This document shows, piece by piece, positions 32,461 to 41,786 of a stretch of 64,000 bases of DNA. The notes below the pieces were generated by a model. It ran no database searches. It was not told where the DNA came from and was given only the letters and a program-made list of their open reading frames with translations. This stretch comes from Edaphobacter lichenicola. Lineage in GTDB: Bacteria > Acidobacteriota > Terriglobia > Terriglobales > Acidobacteriaceae. Every line of letters starts with the position of its first letter. The first letter of the stretch is position 1. A program made the position numbers and the translations under genes. The stretch spans positions 1,426,001-1,490,000 of the forward strand of contig NZ_CP073696.1 of NCBI RefSeq assembly GCF_025264645.1. The letters run 5' to 3'.

Positions 32461-33933
32461 ATGTTTCTGGGAATTGATGTCGGAACCGGTGGTACCCGGG
32501 CGATCCTGATTGACCGCTCCGGCCGTGTTGTGGCGTCGTTTTCGAGTGAACATGCTGGAATCCGGTCGGAACACATTGGCTGGGCGGAGCAGGACCCTGA
32601 GGATTGGTGGCGAGCGGCGCGTGAGGCAGTTGCAGGCGTACTCTCAGCCAGCAAAGTCACGGGCAGCGAGATCGAGGCGGTGGGGTTAACCGGGCAGATG
32701 CATGGTTGCGTGATGCTCGACGCCGATGGTGCCGTACTGCGTCCGGCTTTAATTTGGTGCGATCAAAGAACCCAGCCTCAGTGCGACTGGCTGACGGAGA
32801 AGATTGGCTTTGAACGGCTGATTGAGCTTACCTGTAACCCCGCCCTGCCGAACTTCACGCTCACCAAGCTGCTCTGGGTGCGGGAGCATCAACCGGAGAT
32901 CTTTGCGAAGATCGCCCATGTGCTCTGTCCAAAGGACTATGTTCGCTACCGCATGACGGGCGAGTTCGCCATGGATATGCAGGAGGCCAGCGGGACTCTG
33001 CTGCTCGATGTAACCCATCGACGCTGGTCTGTCGAAGTTGCCGAAGCTGCGCAGATTCCAATGGTGTGGCTGCCACGGCTCTTTGAGGGACCTGAGATCT
33101 GTGCGGAGATCCATGTTGCCGGAGCTGGCGAGACCGGGCTTGCGGCAGGGACGCCAGTGGCGGCTGGTGCTGGAGATCAGGGCGCAGGAGCCGTGGGGAT
33201 GGGAATTCTAACTCCGGGGTCGGTGTCGGCGACGATTGGGACCAGCGGCGTGGTCTTCGCCGCGACCGATTCTCCGGTCAAAGACCGGCTGGGACGGCTG
33301 CATACGTTTTGCCATGCGGCTCCGGGTCGATGGCATGTGATGGGGGTGACCAATGGCGCGGGTCTTAGCCTGCGATACTTCCGCGACACCTTTGCGCCGG
33401 ATAGCAGCTATGAGGATCTGACCGCTCGAGCTGGGAAGGCTCCTGCAGGGGCGGATGGGTTGCTGTGGGCGCCCTACCTGTTTGGCGAGCGGACACCGCA
33501 TCTGGATCCAGACGCCCGGGCAGCTTTTGTTGGTATTACGGCGTCGCATACGCAGGGGCACTTTGTCCGCGCAGTGCTGGAGGGAGTTGCGTTGAGTCTG
33601 CGGGACACGTTTACGCTCTTTGAAGAACTCCAGGTGCCGGTAAAGGCGATCCGGCTCGGCGGAGGCGGAGCGAGAGGACCGTTGTGGCGGCAGATTCAGG
33701 CCGATGTCTACGGACATCCGGTCGAGTTGTTGCAAGCAGAAGAAGGTGGTGCGTTCGGCGCAGCGCTGCTGGCTGGGACCGGAGTTGGAGCATGGGATAG
33801 TGTAGAGGCGGCGTGTGCGGCGACCGTTCGCGTGGCCGAGACGATCGAGCCGAAGAATACTGCTGTCATGAACGAGGCGTACAAACGATATCGCCGGGTC
33901 TATCCGGCGCTGCATGAGATTGCGAGGAGCTGA
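32461..33933 (+). CDS. xylB: Xylulokinase (FGGY family)
   Basis: 490 residues. FGGY signature segments are present: N-terminal phosphate loop MFLGIDVGTGGTRAILID; substrate contact GLTGQMHGCVMLD, the QMHG pattern typical of xylulokinases; catalytic Asp in GAGDQGAGAVG; and adenosine motif GGGARGPLWRQIQADVYG. It phosphorylates D-xylulose to D-xylulose 5-phosphate. The next gene, 2 bases on, is a Gfo/Idh oxidoreductase, and araD is 1.9 kb away on the other strand, so this is a pentose-use locus. Confidence 0.93.
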   Translation: MFLGIDVGTGGTRAILIDRSGRVVASFSSEHAGIRSEHIGWAEQDPEDWWRAAREAVAGVLSASKVTGSEIEAVGLTGQMHGCVMLDADGAVLRPALIWCDQRTQPQCDWLTEKIGFERLIELTCNPALPNFTLTKLLWVREHQPEIFAKIAHVLCPKDYVRYRMTGEFAMDMQEASGTLLLDVTHRRWSVEVAEAAQIPMVWLPRLFEGPEICAEIHVAGAGETGLAAGTPVAAGAGDQGAGAVGMGILTPGSVSATIGTSGVVFAATDSPVKDRLGRLHTFCHAAPGRWHVMGVTNGAGLSLRYFRDTFAPDSSYEDLTARAGKAPAGADGLLWAPYLFGERTPHLDPDARAAFVGITASHTQGHFVRAVLEGVALSLRDTFTLFEELQVPVKAIRLGGGGARGPLWRQIQADVYGHPVELLQAEEGGAFGAALLAGTGVGAWDSVEAACAATVRVAETIEPKNTAVMNEAYKRYRRVYPALHEIARS

Positions 33934-33935
33934 GA

Positions 33936-35009
33936 ATGAGTGCTGAGGTTGGCGTTGCGGTGATTGGGTTTGGGCTGGCAGGACAGGTGTTTCACGCTCC
34001 ATTTGTTAGCGCAGTCCCGGGCTTGAAGCTTGAGGTAATTGTGCAGCGGAAGGGTGATGAGGCGTCGAAGGCTTATCCGGCGGCACGGATTCTGCGGTCG
34101 GTGGAAGAGGCGCTGAACGATTCAGCGGTCCAGCTTGTAGTTGTGGGGACACCGAATGAGACCCACTTTGACCTCGCCAAACAGGCGCTGCTGGCGGGGA
34201 AACATGTTGTGATCGATAAACCCTTCGCCTCAACCAGCGACGAGGCCGCGGAATTAGAAAAGTTGGCGAAGCAGCAGGGACTCGTGCTGGCTCCCTTCCA
34301 CAATCGTCGTTGGGACGGTGATTTTTTGACGGTGAAGAAGCTGCTCACGGAGGAGGCTGTGGGACGGCTCGTGACGTTTGAGTCGCACTTTGATCGCTTT
34401 CGCCCGGTGCCTCGCGAGAACACCTGGAAGGAAGCCCCAAGCATCTCGAGTGGTCTACTGTTCGATCTGGCGCCGCATCTGGTGGACCAGGCGCTGGCGC
34501 TGTTTGGTGTGCCGCAGGGCATCTCCGCGAGCGTTCGGATGGATCGCGACCACACCGACATCGAGGACGCCTTCGACATCACGCTTGAATATCCAAAGCT
34601 GCGAGCGTACTGCCGGTCGAGCATGCTGGCCTGCGACGCCTCACCGAGATTTTTGCTGCATGGAACGAAGGGGAGCTTCAAGAAGTTTGGACTGGACCCG
34701 CAGGAGCCCGCGCTGTTGAGTGGAGCGAAGGTGCCGCGAATGGGTCAGGGAGAGTGGCTCGCCGAATCCGAGAACCACTGGGGCACGTTGACTGTGGCGC
34801 CGGTAGCCACCGATCCCGGAACCTTGACACAGACGAAGGTGAAGACCGAGTTTGGCGACTATCGGAACTACTATGCCAACGTTCGCGACGCGATCAACGG
34901 CACAGCAGAGCTAGCCGTAAAGCCCGCAGACGGCTACCGCACCATCAAGCTCTTGGAGATGGCACGGCAGAGCTCTTTGGAAGGCCGCACCTTACCTATC
35001 GCGTTTTGA
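33936..35009 (+). CDS. Gfo/Idh/MocA-family oxidoreductase
   Basis: 357 residues. The N-terminal Rossmann domain starts VAVIGFGLAGQVFHAPFV and contains VVVGTPNETHFDLAKQALLAGKHVVIDKPFA, where the EKP-type catalytic lysine sits in DKP. The C-terminal alpha/beta domain contains SGLLFDLAPHLVDQALALFG. The family oxidises or reduces sugar derivatives with NAD(P). Position behind xylB suggests a sugar or sugar-acid substrate; which one is not fixed by sequence. Confidence 0.9.
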   Translation: MSAEVGVAVIGFGLAGQVFHAPFVSAVPGLKLEVIVQRKGDEASKAYPAARILRSVEEALNDSAVQLVVVGTPNETHFDLAKQALLAGKHVVIDKPFASTSDEAAELEKLAKQQGLVLAPFHNRRWDGDFLTVKKLLTEEAVGRLVTFESHFDRFRPVPRENTWKEAPSISSGLLFDLAPHLVDQALALFGVPQGISASVRMDRDHTDIEDAFDITLEYPKLRAYCRSSMLACDASPRFLLHGTKGSFKKFGLDPQEPALLSGAKVPRMGQGEWLAESENHWGTLTVAPVATDPGTLTQTKVKTEFGDYRNYYANVRDAINGTAELAVKPADGYRTIKLLEMARQSSLEGRTLPIAF

Positions 35010-35024
35010 TTTTGATCATCTGGT

Positions 35025-35069
35025 AGCTCTTTCCGCAGCCCGCAGATATTTTTGCGGCCGGGAAGAGCT
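35025..35069. terminator. Bidirectional terminator between convergent genes
   Basis: AGCTCTTTCC (35025) pairs with GGGAAGAGCT (35060), enclosing an inner CCGCA/TGCGG stem with an AT-rich loop. It lies 15 bases after the oxidoreductase gene and just before the end of the opposing PEP-CTERM gene. Confidence 0.7.
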
Positions 35070-35076
35070 TCGTTCG

Positions 35077-35601
35077 TCACATCTGATATAGCCGACGGCG
35101 CATTACTCCGATAAAACCGAGCAAGCCAGTGCAAAGCAGAACCAGCGAGCGAGGCTCCGGCACCGGGGCGGTCAGCGAAAGCGCACCCGTCTCAACTTCA
35201 TCTTCGGCCGGAAAAGGCGGATGGCCCAAAAATCCACCATAGTCAGAGGCAAAACATGGGTTGGTAATTGAGCATGACAGACCACCTGTGTAGCCAATAA
35301 ATGACAGATTGGGGAAGTTCATATCGAAGTCGTCCCCCGCGCCGTTATATAGCTCCGCGACAGAAACAAAGCTTGTTGCGCCTTGATATGGAACCCCCGT
35401 AAAGAAAGTAGAGTTGGCGCCCAGCGTGTACGTTATGTCCTCATTCGTGAATACCCCAAGAGTGGTGTCAATGGTGACAGTCCCACTGGCAGTTGCCCCG
35501 CTTTGAAAGGTGAAATCAGTTAAGTAAAAAGTGTCGGCGTGCGCGGGAAGGTGTAGGCCACAGACAATAGCGATAACAAGTACGCGTATCGAAATGTACA
35601 T
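35077..35601 (-). CDS. PEP-CTERM-sorted exported protein
   Basis: 174 residues from ATG 35601 (GGAGG 7 bases upstream). A signal peptide (about 1-22, LVIAIVCGLHLPAHA) is followed by a beta-rich region of unknown function. The C-terminal sorting signal is complete: VPEPRSLVLLCTGLLGFIGVMRRR, that is PEP motif, membrane helix and basic end. PEP-CTERM proteins are processed by exosortase (EpsH) and are tied to exopolysaccharide production; an EPS locus lies 6 kb away, but no exosortase is in the window. Confidence 0.88.
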   Translation of the reverse strand: MYISIRVLVIAIVCGLHLPAHADTFYLTDFTFQSGATASGTVTIDTTLGVFTNEDITYTLGANSTFFTGVPYQGATSFVSVAELYNGAGDDFDMNFPNLSFIGYTGGLSCSITNPCFASDYGGFLGHPPFPAEDEVETGALSLTAPVPEPRSLVLLCTGLLGFIGVMRRRLYQM

Positions 35602-35805
35602 TCGTGCCTCCATGCTGCCGGGAATAGAAGGATGAGGTTTTTGCGAATTTGCACTACATCGTAACTCTGATCGAGACCGGAAGGGACCCACGTACGATGA
35701 ATTTTCATCCTTACAGTCTGGCAGTGAGTTGAAGATACGCTCTTTACTCTAGATCGTCGGCCGTAGTCGGGTTGCGATACACAGAGCTTCCACAAGACTG
35801 AGACG

Positions 35806-36501
35806 TTAATTTGACTGGCCGTAGGTGGCTGCAGCGCCGTGTTTGCGGTGGTAGTGCCGGTCCAGAAGTGCCTGGGAGACACCATCGCAGTTTGCGCGGA
35901 GGGTCAGGGTGCGGTAGGCCATGCGTGCGACTGCTTCGAGCACGACGGCGTTATGCGCGGCCTCGTAGGGAGTTGGTCCCCAGCAGAAGGGGGCATGGCC
36001 TGCGACCAGGACAGCCGGAATCGCCAGTGGATCAAGGCCTTTGAAGCGCTTCACGATGGCTAGTCCGGTCTCATGAACGTAACGGCCGCCGATGGCTTCA
36101 TCGGTTAAAACGTCGGTAACGGGGACTGGGCCGTGAAAGTAGTCCGCATGCGTGGTGCCGAGTGGCGGAATGGCTAAACCAGCCTGGGCGAAGCTGGTGG
36201 CATACTCCGAATGAGTGTGGACGACCGCGCCGATGGTCGCGAATTCGCGGTAGAGCAGCGTGTGTGTGTCGAGGTCGGAGGAGGGTTTAAGTTTGCCGTC
36301 GACGATCTTTCCGTTCAGGTCGGTAACGACCATGTACTCAGGTCGCAGCTCGTCGTAGTCCACGCCGGAGGGCTTGATGACGATAAGTCCCTGCTCGCGG
36401 TCGATGCCGCTGGCGTTGCCAAAGGTGTAGAGGACGAGGCCGCGCTTGACCAGTTCAAGGTTTGCTTCGAGGACTGACGTTCGTAGTTCTTTGAGCAGCA
36501 T
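35806..36501 (-). CDS. araD: L-ribulose-5-phosphate 4-epimerase
   Basis: 231 residues from ATG 36501 (GGAGG 7 bases upstream; a longer frame to 36603 is unlikely). It is a class II aldolase fold. Substrate-binding GNASGID and KPSGVDYDEL are present; the zinc ligands lie in VVHTHSEYATSFAQ (two His) and the later VAGHAPFCWG (His). The enzyme converts L-ribulose 5-phosphate to D-xylulose 5-phosphate, the same product as XylB, and completes arabinose breakdown. A LacI-type palindrome lies just upstream. Confidence 0.95.
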   Translation of the reverse strand: MLLKELRTSVLEANLELVKRGLVLYTFGNASGIDREQGLIVIKPSGVDYDELRPEYMVVTDLNGKIVDGKLKPSSDLDTHTLLYREFATIGAVVHTHSEYATSFAQAGLAIPPLGTTHADYFHGPVPVTDVLTDEAIGGRYVHETGLAIVKRFKGLDPLAIPAVLVAGHAPFCWGPTPYEAAHNAVVLEAVARMAYRTLTLRANCDGVSQALLDRHYHRKHGAAATYGQSN

Positions 36502-36521
36502 GGCTTGGACCTCCGTGGCAG

Positions 36522-36531
36522 AAAACGTTTT
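36522..36531 (-). promoter_or_regulatory. LacI-type operator-like palindrome before araD
   Basis: AAAACGTTTT, a perfect palindrome with a central CG, 20 bases upstream of the araD start. LacI/CcpA-family sites typically have this centre. No LacI-family gene is in the window. Confidence 0.35.
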
Positions 36532-36629
36532 ATACGTCACACATGGGCAACGAGTGAGTCTAAGAATATCCAAGGATAGCTGACCACGGCCTGGTCGGCA
36601 CATTCCATGGGATTGATAGAGTAGAGACT

Positions 36630-37868
36630 ATGGAGAGTGATGAAGTGATGAAGTCGGAAGGACTGCCGCAAGGCTTTGTGTGGGGCGCAGTCAAGGCAGG
36701 AATCAAAGCGAGCGGCAAGACGGACCTGGCCGCAGCAGTCGCAGCCAAAGGCGCGAACGGCGCTGCAATGTTTACCAGGAACCAGGTTGTCGCAGCACCC
36801 GTGACCGTGGGTCGGCGGCATCTGATCTCCACCGGCGGCCGCATAGGCGCGGTATTGGTGAATGCAGGCAATGCAAACTGCGCGACGGGTCAGCCGGGGA
36901 TCGATGCCTGCGTGCAGACGTGTGCGGCGGCAGCAGAGACCTTTCAATGCATCTTCGACGAGGTCTTCCCTTCCTCGACTGGAATCATCGGCGTGCCGTT
37001 TCCAGCTGAGAAAGTCATCGCGGCTTTGCCTGCGCTGGTGGCGGAGATGGGCGCCACGCAGGAGCATGCGGAGTCGTTTGCCAAGGCTATTATGACGACC
37101 GACACGAAGATGAAGGTCGCATATGCTGCGATCGATGTCGACGGAGTTGAGGTGCGACTCTTCGGCGCGGCGAAGGGTGCTGGGATGATTCATCCGCAGC
37201 TTGGTGAGCCGGTTGCTCCGCCGCACGCAACCATGCTGGTGTATCTGTTTACCGATATCGCAGCGGAGAGCGCACAACTGCAGGAGGTGCTAGCGCCAGC
37301 GGTGGAGAGGAGCTTCAACTCGATCTCGATCGATGGGGATACGTCCACCAACGATACGGTGCTTCTATTGGCGAGCGGCACGAGTGGGGTGAAGCTCGAT
37401 AAGCGTACGCAGGAGCCATTTACGAATGCGCTGAAGCTGGTCTGCGGTTCGCTGGCGTACCAGATTGTGGATGATGGTGAGGGGGTAGGACATGTGGTGA
37501 CGCTACATGTCACAGGCGCCCGAACTGAAGCCGAGGCCAAACAAGTGGCGAAGTCGATTGCACATTCGCCGCTGTGCAAGACGGCCTGGTCGAGCGCCGA
37601 TCCAAACTGGGGCCGTTTGATGGCCGCTGCTGGATACAGCGGTGTAGCGTTCGATCCAGCGCTGGTGACGGTAGTGATCGGCGATCTGCCCGTGTTTGAG
37701 CTGGGCGTGCGGTCGCCCGCATTTGATGAGGCAGCCGTGCACGAGGTCATGCTGGGACGGGACTATACCATCAGGCTCGACATGGGGTTAGGGACCGCCG
37801 AGTCCAGGTTCCTGACCTGCGATCTAACAGAAGAGTACGTGCGGATTAACGCGGATTATTCGAGCTAA
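36630..37868 (+). CDS. argJ: Bifunctional glutamate N-acetyltransferase / amino-acid acetyltransferase ArgJ
   Basis: 412 residues; ATG 36648, with GGAGAG upstream, is an alternative start. ArgJ moves the acetyl group from N-acetylornithine to glutamate in arginine synthesis. It is made as one chain that cuts itself before a threonine: here HATML with Thr201. N-terminal GNANCATG and SSTGIIGVPFPAEKV, and C-terminal WGRLMAAAGYSG, are family hallmarks. Bifunctionality cannot be told from sequence alone. No other arg gene is adjacent. Confidence 0.95.
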   Translation: MESDEVMKSEGLPQGFVWGAVKAGIKASGKTDLAAAVAAKGANGAAMFTRNQVVAAPVTVGRRHLISTGGRIGAVLVNAGNANCATGQPGIDACVQTCAAAAETFQCIFDEVFPSSTGIIGVPFPAEKVIAALPALVAEMGATQEHAESFAKAIMTTDTKMKVAYAAIDVDGVEVRLFGAAKGAGMIHPQLGEPVAPPHATMLVYLFTDIAAESAQLQEVLAPAVERSFNSISIDGDTSTNDTVLLLASGTSGVKLDKRTQEPFTNALKLVCGSLAYQIVDDGEGVGHVVTLHVTGARTEAEAKQVAKSIAHSPLCKTAWSSADPNWGRLMAAAGYSGVAFDPALVTVVIGDLPVFELGVRSPAFDEAAVHEVMLGRDYTIRLDMGLGTAESRFLTCDLTEEYVRINADYSS

Positions 37869-37982
37869 GGCAGGGCGTAGGAATGACAGAGCAGGACGGC
37901 TCCGCGAAAGACCGGGGCAAGTGCTGCGCCCTGATCCCTCATCCTTACGCCCCACGTCTACAGATGACGTTTTCGCGTAAGC

Positions 37983-37998
37983 CTTATATCGTTATAAG
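37983..37998 (+). promoter_or_regulatory. Inverted repeat upstream of aceE
   Basis: CTTATA-TCGT-TATAAG, perfect 6-base arms, 66 bases before the aceE start. It could be an operator for the pyruvate dehydrogenase gene; the binding protein is unknown. Confidence 0.3.
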
Positions 37999-38063
37999 CG
38001 TGGCCATCGGTACGGTTCTAAACCGCCGTCCGCAGCGATCTGGACTGGAGTACGAGAAGACTT

Positions 38064-40739
38064 ATGACAACGAAACTGGAAGAAGCCGCCAAACAGGACT
38101 TTACTGCAGAGGTCTCCGAGTGGATTGAGGCCTTTGACGACGTCGTCGCTGCGGACTGGGAGCAGGGGTCGGAGTTACTGGAAGCCCTGCGGCAGCGTGC
38201 GCGCGAGGCCGGCGTGCCGACGCCCAGCGAGCTGACCACGCCGTACCACAATACGATTCCGAAGCATGATGAGCTGCCCTATCCCGGCGACAGAGCGATG
38301 GAGCGGAAGGTTGAGAGCCTGATCCGCTGGAACGCGATGGCGATGGTGCACGGCCAAAATAAGAAGGACCCCGGCATCGGTGGGCACATCTCGACGTATT
38401 CCTCGCTGGCAACTTTGTTGGAAGTGGGTTTCAACCACTTCTTTCATGCAAAGTACTCGGCCAATGGTCAGGAGCAGCCCGGAGATTTCGTCTACTTTCA
38501 AGGCCATGCTTCGCCCGGAGTCTATGCGCGGGCTTACCTCGAAGGACGATTCGATGATGACCGGTTGAAGAACTTCCGGCATGAGTTGCGCGACACTCCT
38601 GGTCTTTCGTCGTATCCGCATCCGTGGCTGATGCCGAACTTCTGGAACTTTCCAACGGTGTCGATGGGAATCGGGCCGCTGAATGCGATCTATCAGGCGC
38701 GGTTTATGCGTTATCTGGAGAATCGCAAGCTCATCGAACCGACCGAACGCAAGGTGTGGGCGTTTGTCGGAGATGGTGAGACCGATGAGGTCGATAGCCT
38801 CGGCGCGATCTCGGTAGCTGCTCGTGAAAAACTCGACAATCTCATCTTCGTGGTGAACTGCAATCTGCAGCGGCTGGATGGCCCGGTGCGCGGCAACAAG
38901 CGCATCATCGATGAGCTGGAGGGAGTCTTCCGTGGTGCGGGCTGGAACGTCATTAAGGTCATATGGGGTTCGGACTGGGATGCGCTGTTTGAACGCGACC
39001 ATACCGGCTTGCTGCTACGCCGGATGGAAGAGTGCGTCGATGGCGAGTACCAGACCTATAAGGCGAAGGGTGGGGCCTATCTTCGCGAGCACTTCTTCGG
39101 AAAGTATCCCGAACTTCTTGAGTTGGTGAAGGACATGTCCGACGAGCAGCTCTCACTGCTCCATCGCGGCGGCCATGACCGGACGAAGATCTACAACGCC
39201 TACAAGCGCGCGGTCGAGCACAAGGGCGGCCCAACGGTAATTCTTGCCAAGACCGTAAAGGGTCATGGGTTGGGCTCGGCGCAAGCTCGCAACGCGACAC
39301 ACTCGGAGAAGAAGCTCGCAGACGACGGCCTGGCCGCATTTGTGAAGCGGTTCGACATTCTGATTCCCGAAGAGGCAGCAAAGACGGGCACGCCGTACCG
39401 CCCTTCGCAGGACTCTCCTGAGATCGTCTACATGCAGGAGCGACGCAAAGAACTGGGCGGATATCTGCCGACGCGCGAGGTGCCGACGATCGACTTCAAG
39501 GCTCCCGGCCTTGACCACTTCGGCGAGTGGACAGCAGGGTCCAACAACCGCGCGGTCTCGACCACAATGGGCTTTGTCAGTATTCTGCGCCACCTGATGA
39601 AGGATGCGGCGATTGGAAAACTGATCGTGCCGATCGTGCCGGATGAAGGCCGCACGTTTGGCCTGGAGTCCGCGATCCGGCAGGTTGGAATCTATGCACC
39701 GGAGGGCCAGAAGTATAGCCCGCACGATGCAGATATGTTGCTCTACTACCGCGAGGATAAGGATGGGCAGATTCTCGAAGAAGGTATTACCGAAGCGGGG
39801 TCGATGGCTTCGTTCACGGCAGCAGGTACGGCATATGTGAACTATAAAGTTCCCGCGATTCCCTTCTACATGTACTACTCGATGTTCGGGTTTCAGCGCA
39901 TCGGCGACATGGTATGGGCGTTTGCGGACTCGCGCGGCAAGGGTTTCCTGATGGGCGGCACAGCCGGACGCACGACGATGCTCGGCGAAGGTCTGCAACA
40001 CCAGGATGGACACAGCATCGTACTCGCGAGCACAGTGCCGACGTGCATCACCTACGATCCGGCTTACGTGTATGAGCTGGCAGTCGTAATTCAGGATGGC
40101 ATCAAGCGGATGTACGAGAAGGGCGAAGACTGCTTCTACTACATCACCATGTACAACGAGGACTACGCCATGCCAGCGATGCCCGAAGGCTCCGCAGAAG
40201 GTATCCTCCGCGGCATGTACAAGCTGAAACCTGCAGCCGGCGAAGCTGTGGCGCAATTGTTCGGCAGTGGGCCAATCCTGAATGAGGTGTTGCGTGCGCA
40301 GGAGATCCTCGCGTCGAAGTATGGCGTTCATGCTGACGTGTGGAGCGTGACCAGCTACACCGAACTACGCCGCGATGCCCTTGCAGTAGAGCGTTGGAAC
40401 CGGCTGCATCCTACCGAAAAAGAAAAGGTGCCGTATGTTCTCTCGGCGCTTGGAAGCGCGGCTGGGCCGATCATCGCAACGAGCGACTACATGAAGTCGG
40501 TCCCGGATCTGCTCTCGCCGTGGCTGCCGTCTCGGCTCGTGACACTCGGCACCGATGGCTTCGGCCGTAGTGACAACCGCGAACATCTCCGGAGGCACTT
40601 CGAGGTCAGCGTCGAGTCGATCGTTGGCGCAACCTTGTCGAAGCTTGCGCGTGACGGCAAGTTCAAGGCAAAGGCAGCGCAAAAAGCGATGGCTGAGCTT
40701 GGCCTGGATGTTGAGGCAACCGATCCTGCAAGAGCTTAG
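38064..40739 (+). CDS. aceE: Pyruvate dehydrogenase E1 component, homodimeric type
   Basis: 891 residues, full length for AceE. The thiamine diphosphate motif starts VWAFVGDGETDE (GDG near residue 236) and ends in the region VVNCNLQRLDGPVRGN. Other AceE marks are GHISTYSSLATLLEVGFNHFF, KTVKGHGLG and the transketolase-like central domain with FVPIVPDE-type text (IVPDEGRTFGLES). It decarboxylates pyruvate and reductively acetylates lipoyl-E2. No E2 or E3 gene follows; instead a degenerate E1-alpha gene lies 84 bases on, beyond a terminator. Confidence 0.97.
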   Translation: MTTKLEEAAKQDFTAEVSEWIEAFDDVVAADWEQGSELLEALRQRAREAGVPTPSELTTPYHNTIPKHDELPYPGDRAMERKVESLIRWNAMAMVHGQNKKDPGIGGHISTYSSLATLLEVGFNHFFHAKYSANGQEQPGDFVYFQGHASPGVYARAYLEGRFDDDRLKNFRHELRDTPGLSSYPHPWLMPNFWNFPTVSMGIGPLNAIYQARFMRYLENRKLIEPTERKVWAFVGDGETDEVDSLGAISVAAREKLDNLIFVVNCNLQRLDGPVRGNKRIIDELEGVFRGAGWNVIKVIWGSDWDALFERDHTGLLLRRMEECVDGEYQTYKAKGGAYLREHFFGKYPELLELVKDMSDEQLSLLHRGGHDRTKIYNAYKRAVEHKGGPTVILAKTVKGHGLGSAQARNATHSEKKLADDGLAAFVKRFDILIPEEAAKTGTPYRPSQDSPEIVYMQERRKELGGYLPTREVPTIDFKAPGLDHFGEWTAGSNNRAVSTTMGFVSILRHLMKDAAIGKLIVPIVPDEGRTFGLESAIRQVGIYAPEGQKYSPHDADMLLYYREDKDGQILEEGITEAGSMASFTAAGTAYVNYKVPAIPFYMYYSMFGFQRIGDMVWAFADSRGKGFLMGGTAGRTTMLGEGLQHQDGHSIVLASTVPTCITYDPAYVYELAVVIQDGIKRMYEKGEDCFYYITMYNEDYAMPAMPEGSAEGILRGMYKLKPAAGEAVAQLFGSGPILNEVLRAQEILASKYGVHADVWSVTSYTELRRDALAVERWNRLHPTEKEKVPYVLSALGSAAGPIIATSDYMKSVPDLLSPWLPSRLVTLGTDGFGRSDNREHLRRHFEVSVESIVGATLSKLARDGKFKAKAAQKAMAELGLDVEATDPARA

Positions 40740-40766
40740 AATCGTTTCAGAAGTTCGCGTTAAGAC

Positions 40767-40798
40767 GACGAGGGTTCCTTTTGGGACCCTCTCGTTTT
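40767..40798 (+). terminator. Terminator after aceE
   Basis: GAGGGTTCC pairs with GGGACCCTC (one G-U) around TTTT, with an outer ACGA/TCGT extension, then TTTT. It lies 28 bases after the aceE stop. Confidence 0.85.
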
Positions 40799-40823
40799 GT
40801 AGATAGAGAATCGAACGGAGGCT

Positions 40824-41690
40824 GTGTTGAGTGAAGCGGGGCTATACGAGAACCCACTCGTGCCGAATAAAAAGCTGAGACAGATGTATGAGGCGATGTT
40901 AGAGGCGAGAGTGCTGGATGAGCACATCGCCAAGATGCAGAAAGGCTTGAAAGCGCGTCGGAGGCTCGATTCCACTCACGGGCAGGAGGCTTGTCGAGTA
41001 AGTACAGCGATCGATCTGCAACCGGGCGATCTGGTGAGTGACTCTCATGTTGCGATCACGATGGATCTTCTCGCAGGAACCAAACTCGACTCCCTGTTGA
41101 AGCGCGTTGATGCATTTCATTCGGGAAAGATCGACCGCGCCATCTTCTTCAGGGAGGATGCATCCAAGCGGCAGCTTCCATGGATAGAAGATCCTGTTGA
41201 TCAGCTCAAAATCGCGATTGGTGCCGCACTCTCCTTCAAAACACTGAAACGCGAAAATGTCGTCGTCGCCTATGCGCGTCGCGATGAACTGGCCAAGGGG
41301 CAATGGCGGCAGGTCTTGGAGCTTGTCGCGAAGCTGGACTTGCCAATGATCGTCGTGGCTCTCCCCGGAACTGCGGAGAAAAAGAATGGCGCCGCGACGA
41401 ACTTGAGCTCCAAGGCACGCTCGTGGGGACTGCCGGGCATACCTGTCGATGCAAGCGATGCCGTAGCGCTCTACCGCGTGGCGCAGGAGTCGATGGGACG
41501 AACCCGCGCAGGCGGAGGCCCCGTCCTGATTGACTGCGTCGCTTATCAAACAAAGGGAGTAAAGGGGGATTCGCCCGGTGACCCTCTTCTCCAGATGAGG
41601 GAATTTCTGTTGGCCCGCAAGATTTGCACTGAGACGTGGCTTCAAAATGTTGGAGATAGCCGTCGAAAGCGCCTATCGTCCACCAGATAG
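40824..41690 (+). CDS. Degenerate thiamine-dependent dehydrogenase E1-alpha-like protein
   Basis: 288 residues from GTG 40824 with GGAG upstream. The start matches E1-alpha chains of branched-chain or pyruvate dehydrogenase (LRQMYEAMLEARVLDEHIAKMQKG, then THGQEACRVSTAIDLQPGD). At the place of the thiamine diphosphate motif (GDG...N) there is VVVAYARRDELAKGQWRQVLELVAKLDLP: the fold is kept but the metal and cofactor residues are missing. No E1-beta gene is adjacent. It is probably a catalytically inactive relative, perhaps regulatory. Confidence 0.75.
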   Translation: MLSEAGLYENPLVPNKKLRQMYEAMLEARVLDEHIAKMQKGLKARRRLDSTHGQEACRVSTAIDLQPGDLVSDSHVAITMDLLAGTKLDSLLKRVDAFHSGKIDRAIFFREDASKRQLPWIEDPVDQLKIAIGAALSFKTLKRENVVVAYARRDELAKGQWRQVLELVAKLDLPMIVVALPGTAEKKNGAATNLSSKARSWGLPGIPVDASDAVALYRVAQESMGRTRAGGGPVLIDCVAYQTKGVKGDSPGDPLLQMREFLLARKICTETWLQNVGDSRRKRLSSTR

Positions 41691-41786
41691 TAAACCTGCG
41701 GGTACGTGCATCATTCAAGGGGGTGTAAGGCCCTGATCCGGCGGTTACACTGTTGAGGGTAATCTAGAGGAAAGTTTGAGGCATCA

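Noticed and set aside
39153..40331. A 392-codon minus-strand frame
   Set aside because: Antisense to aceE, with no domain and no start signal.
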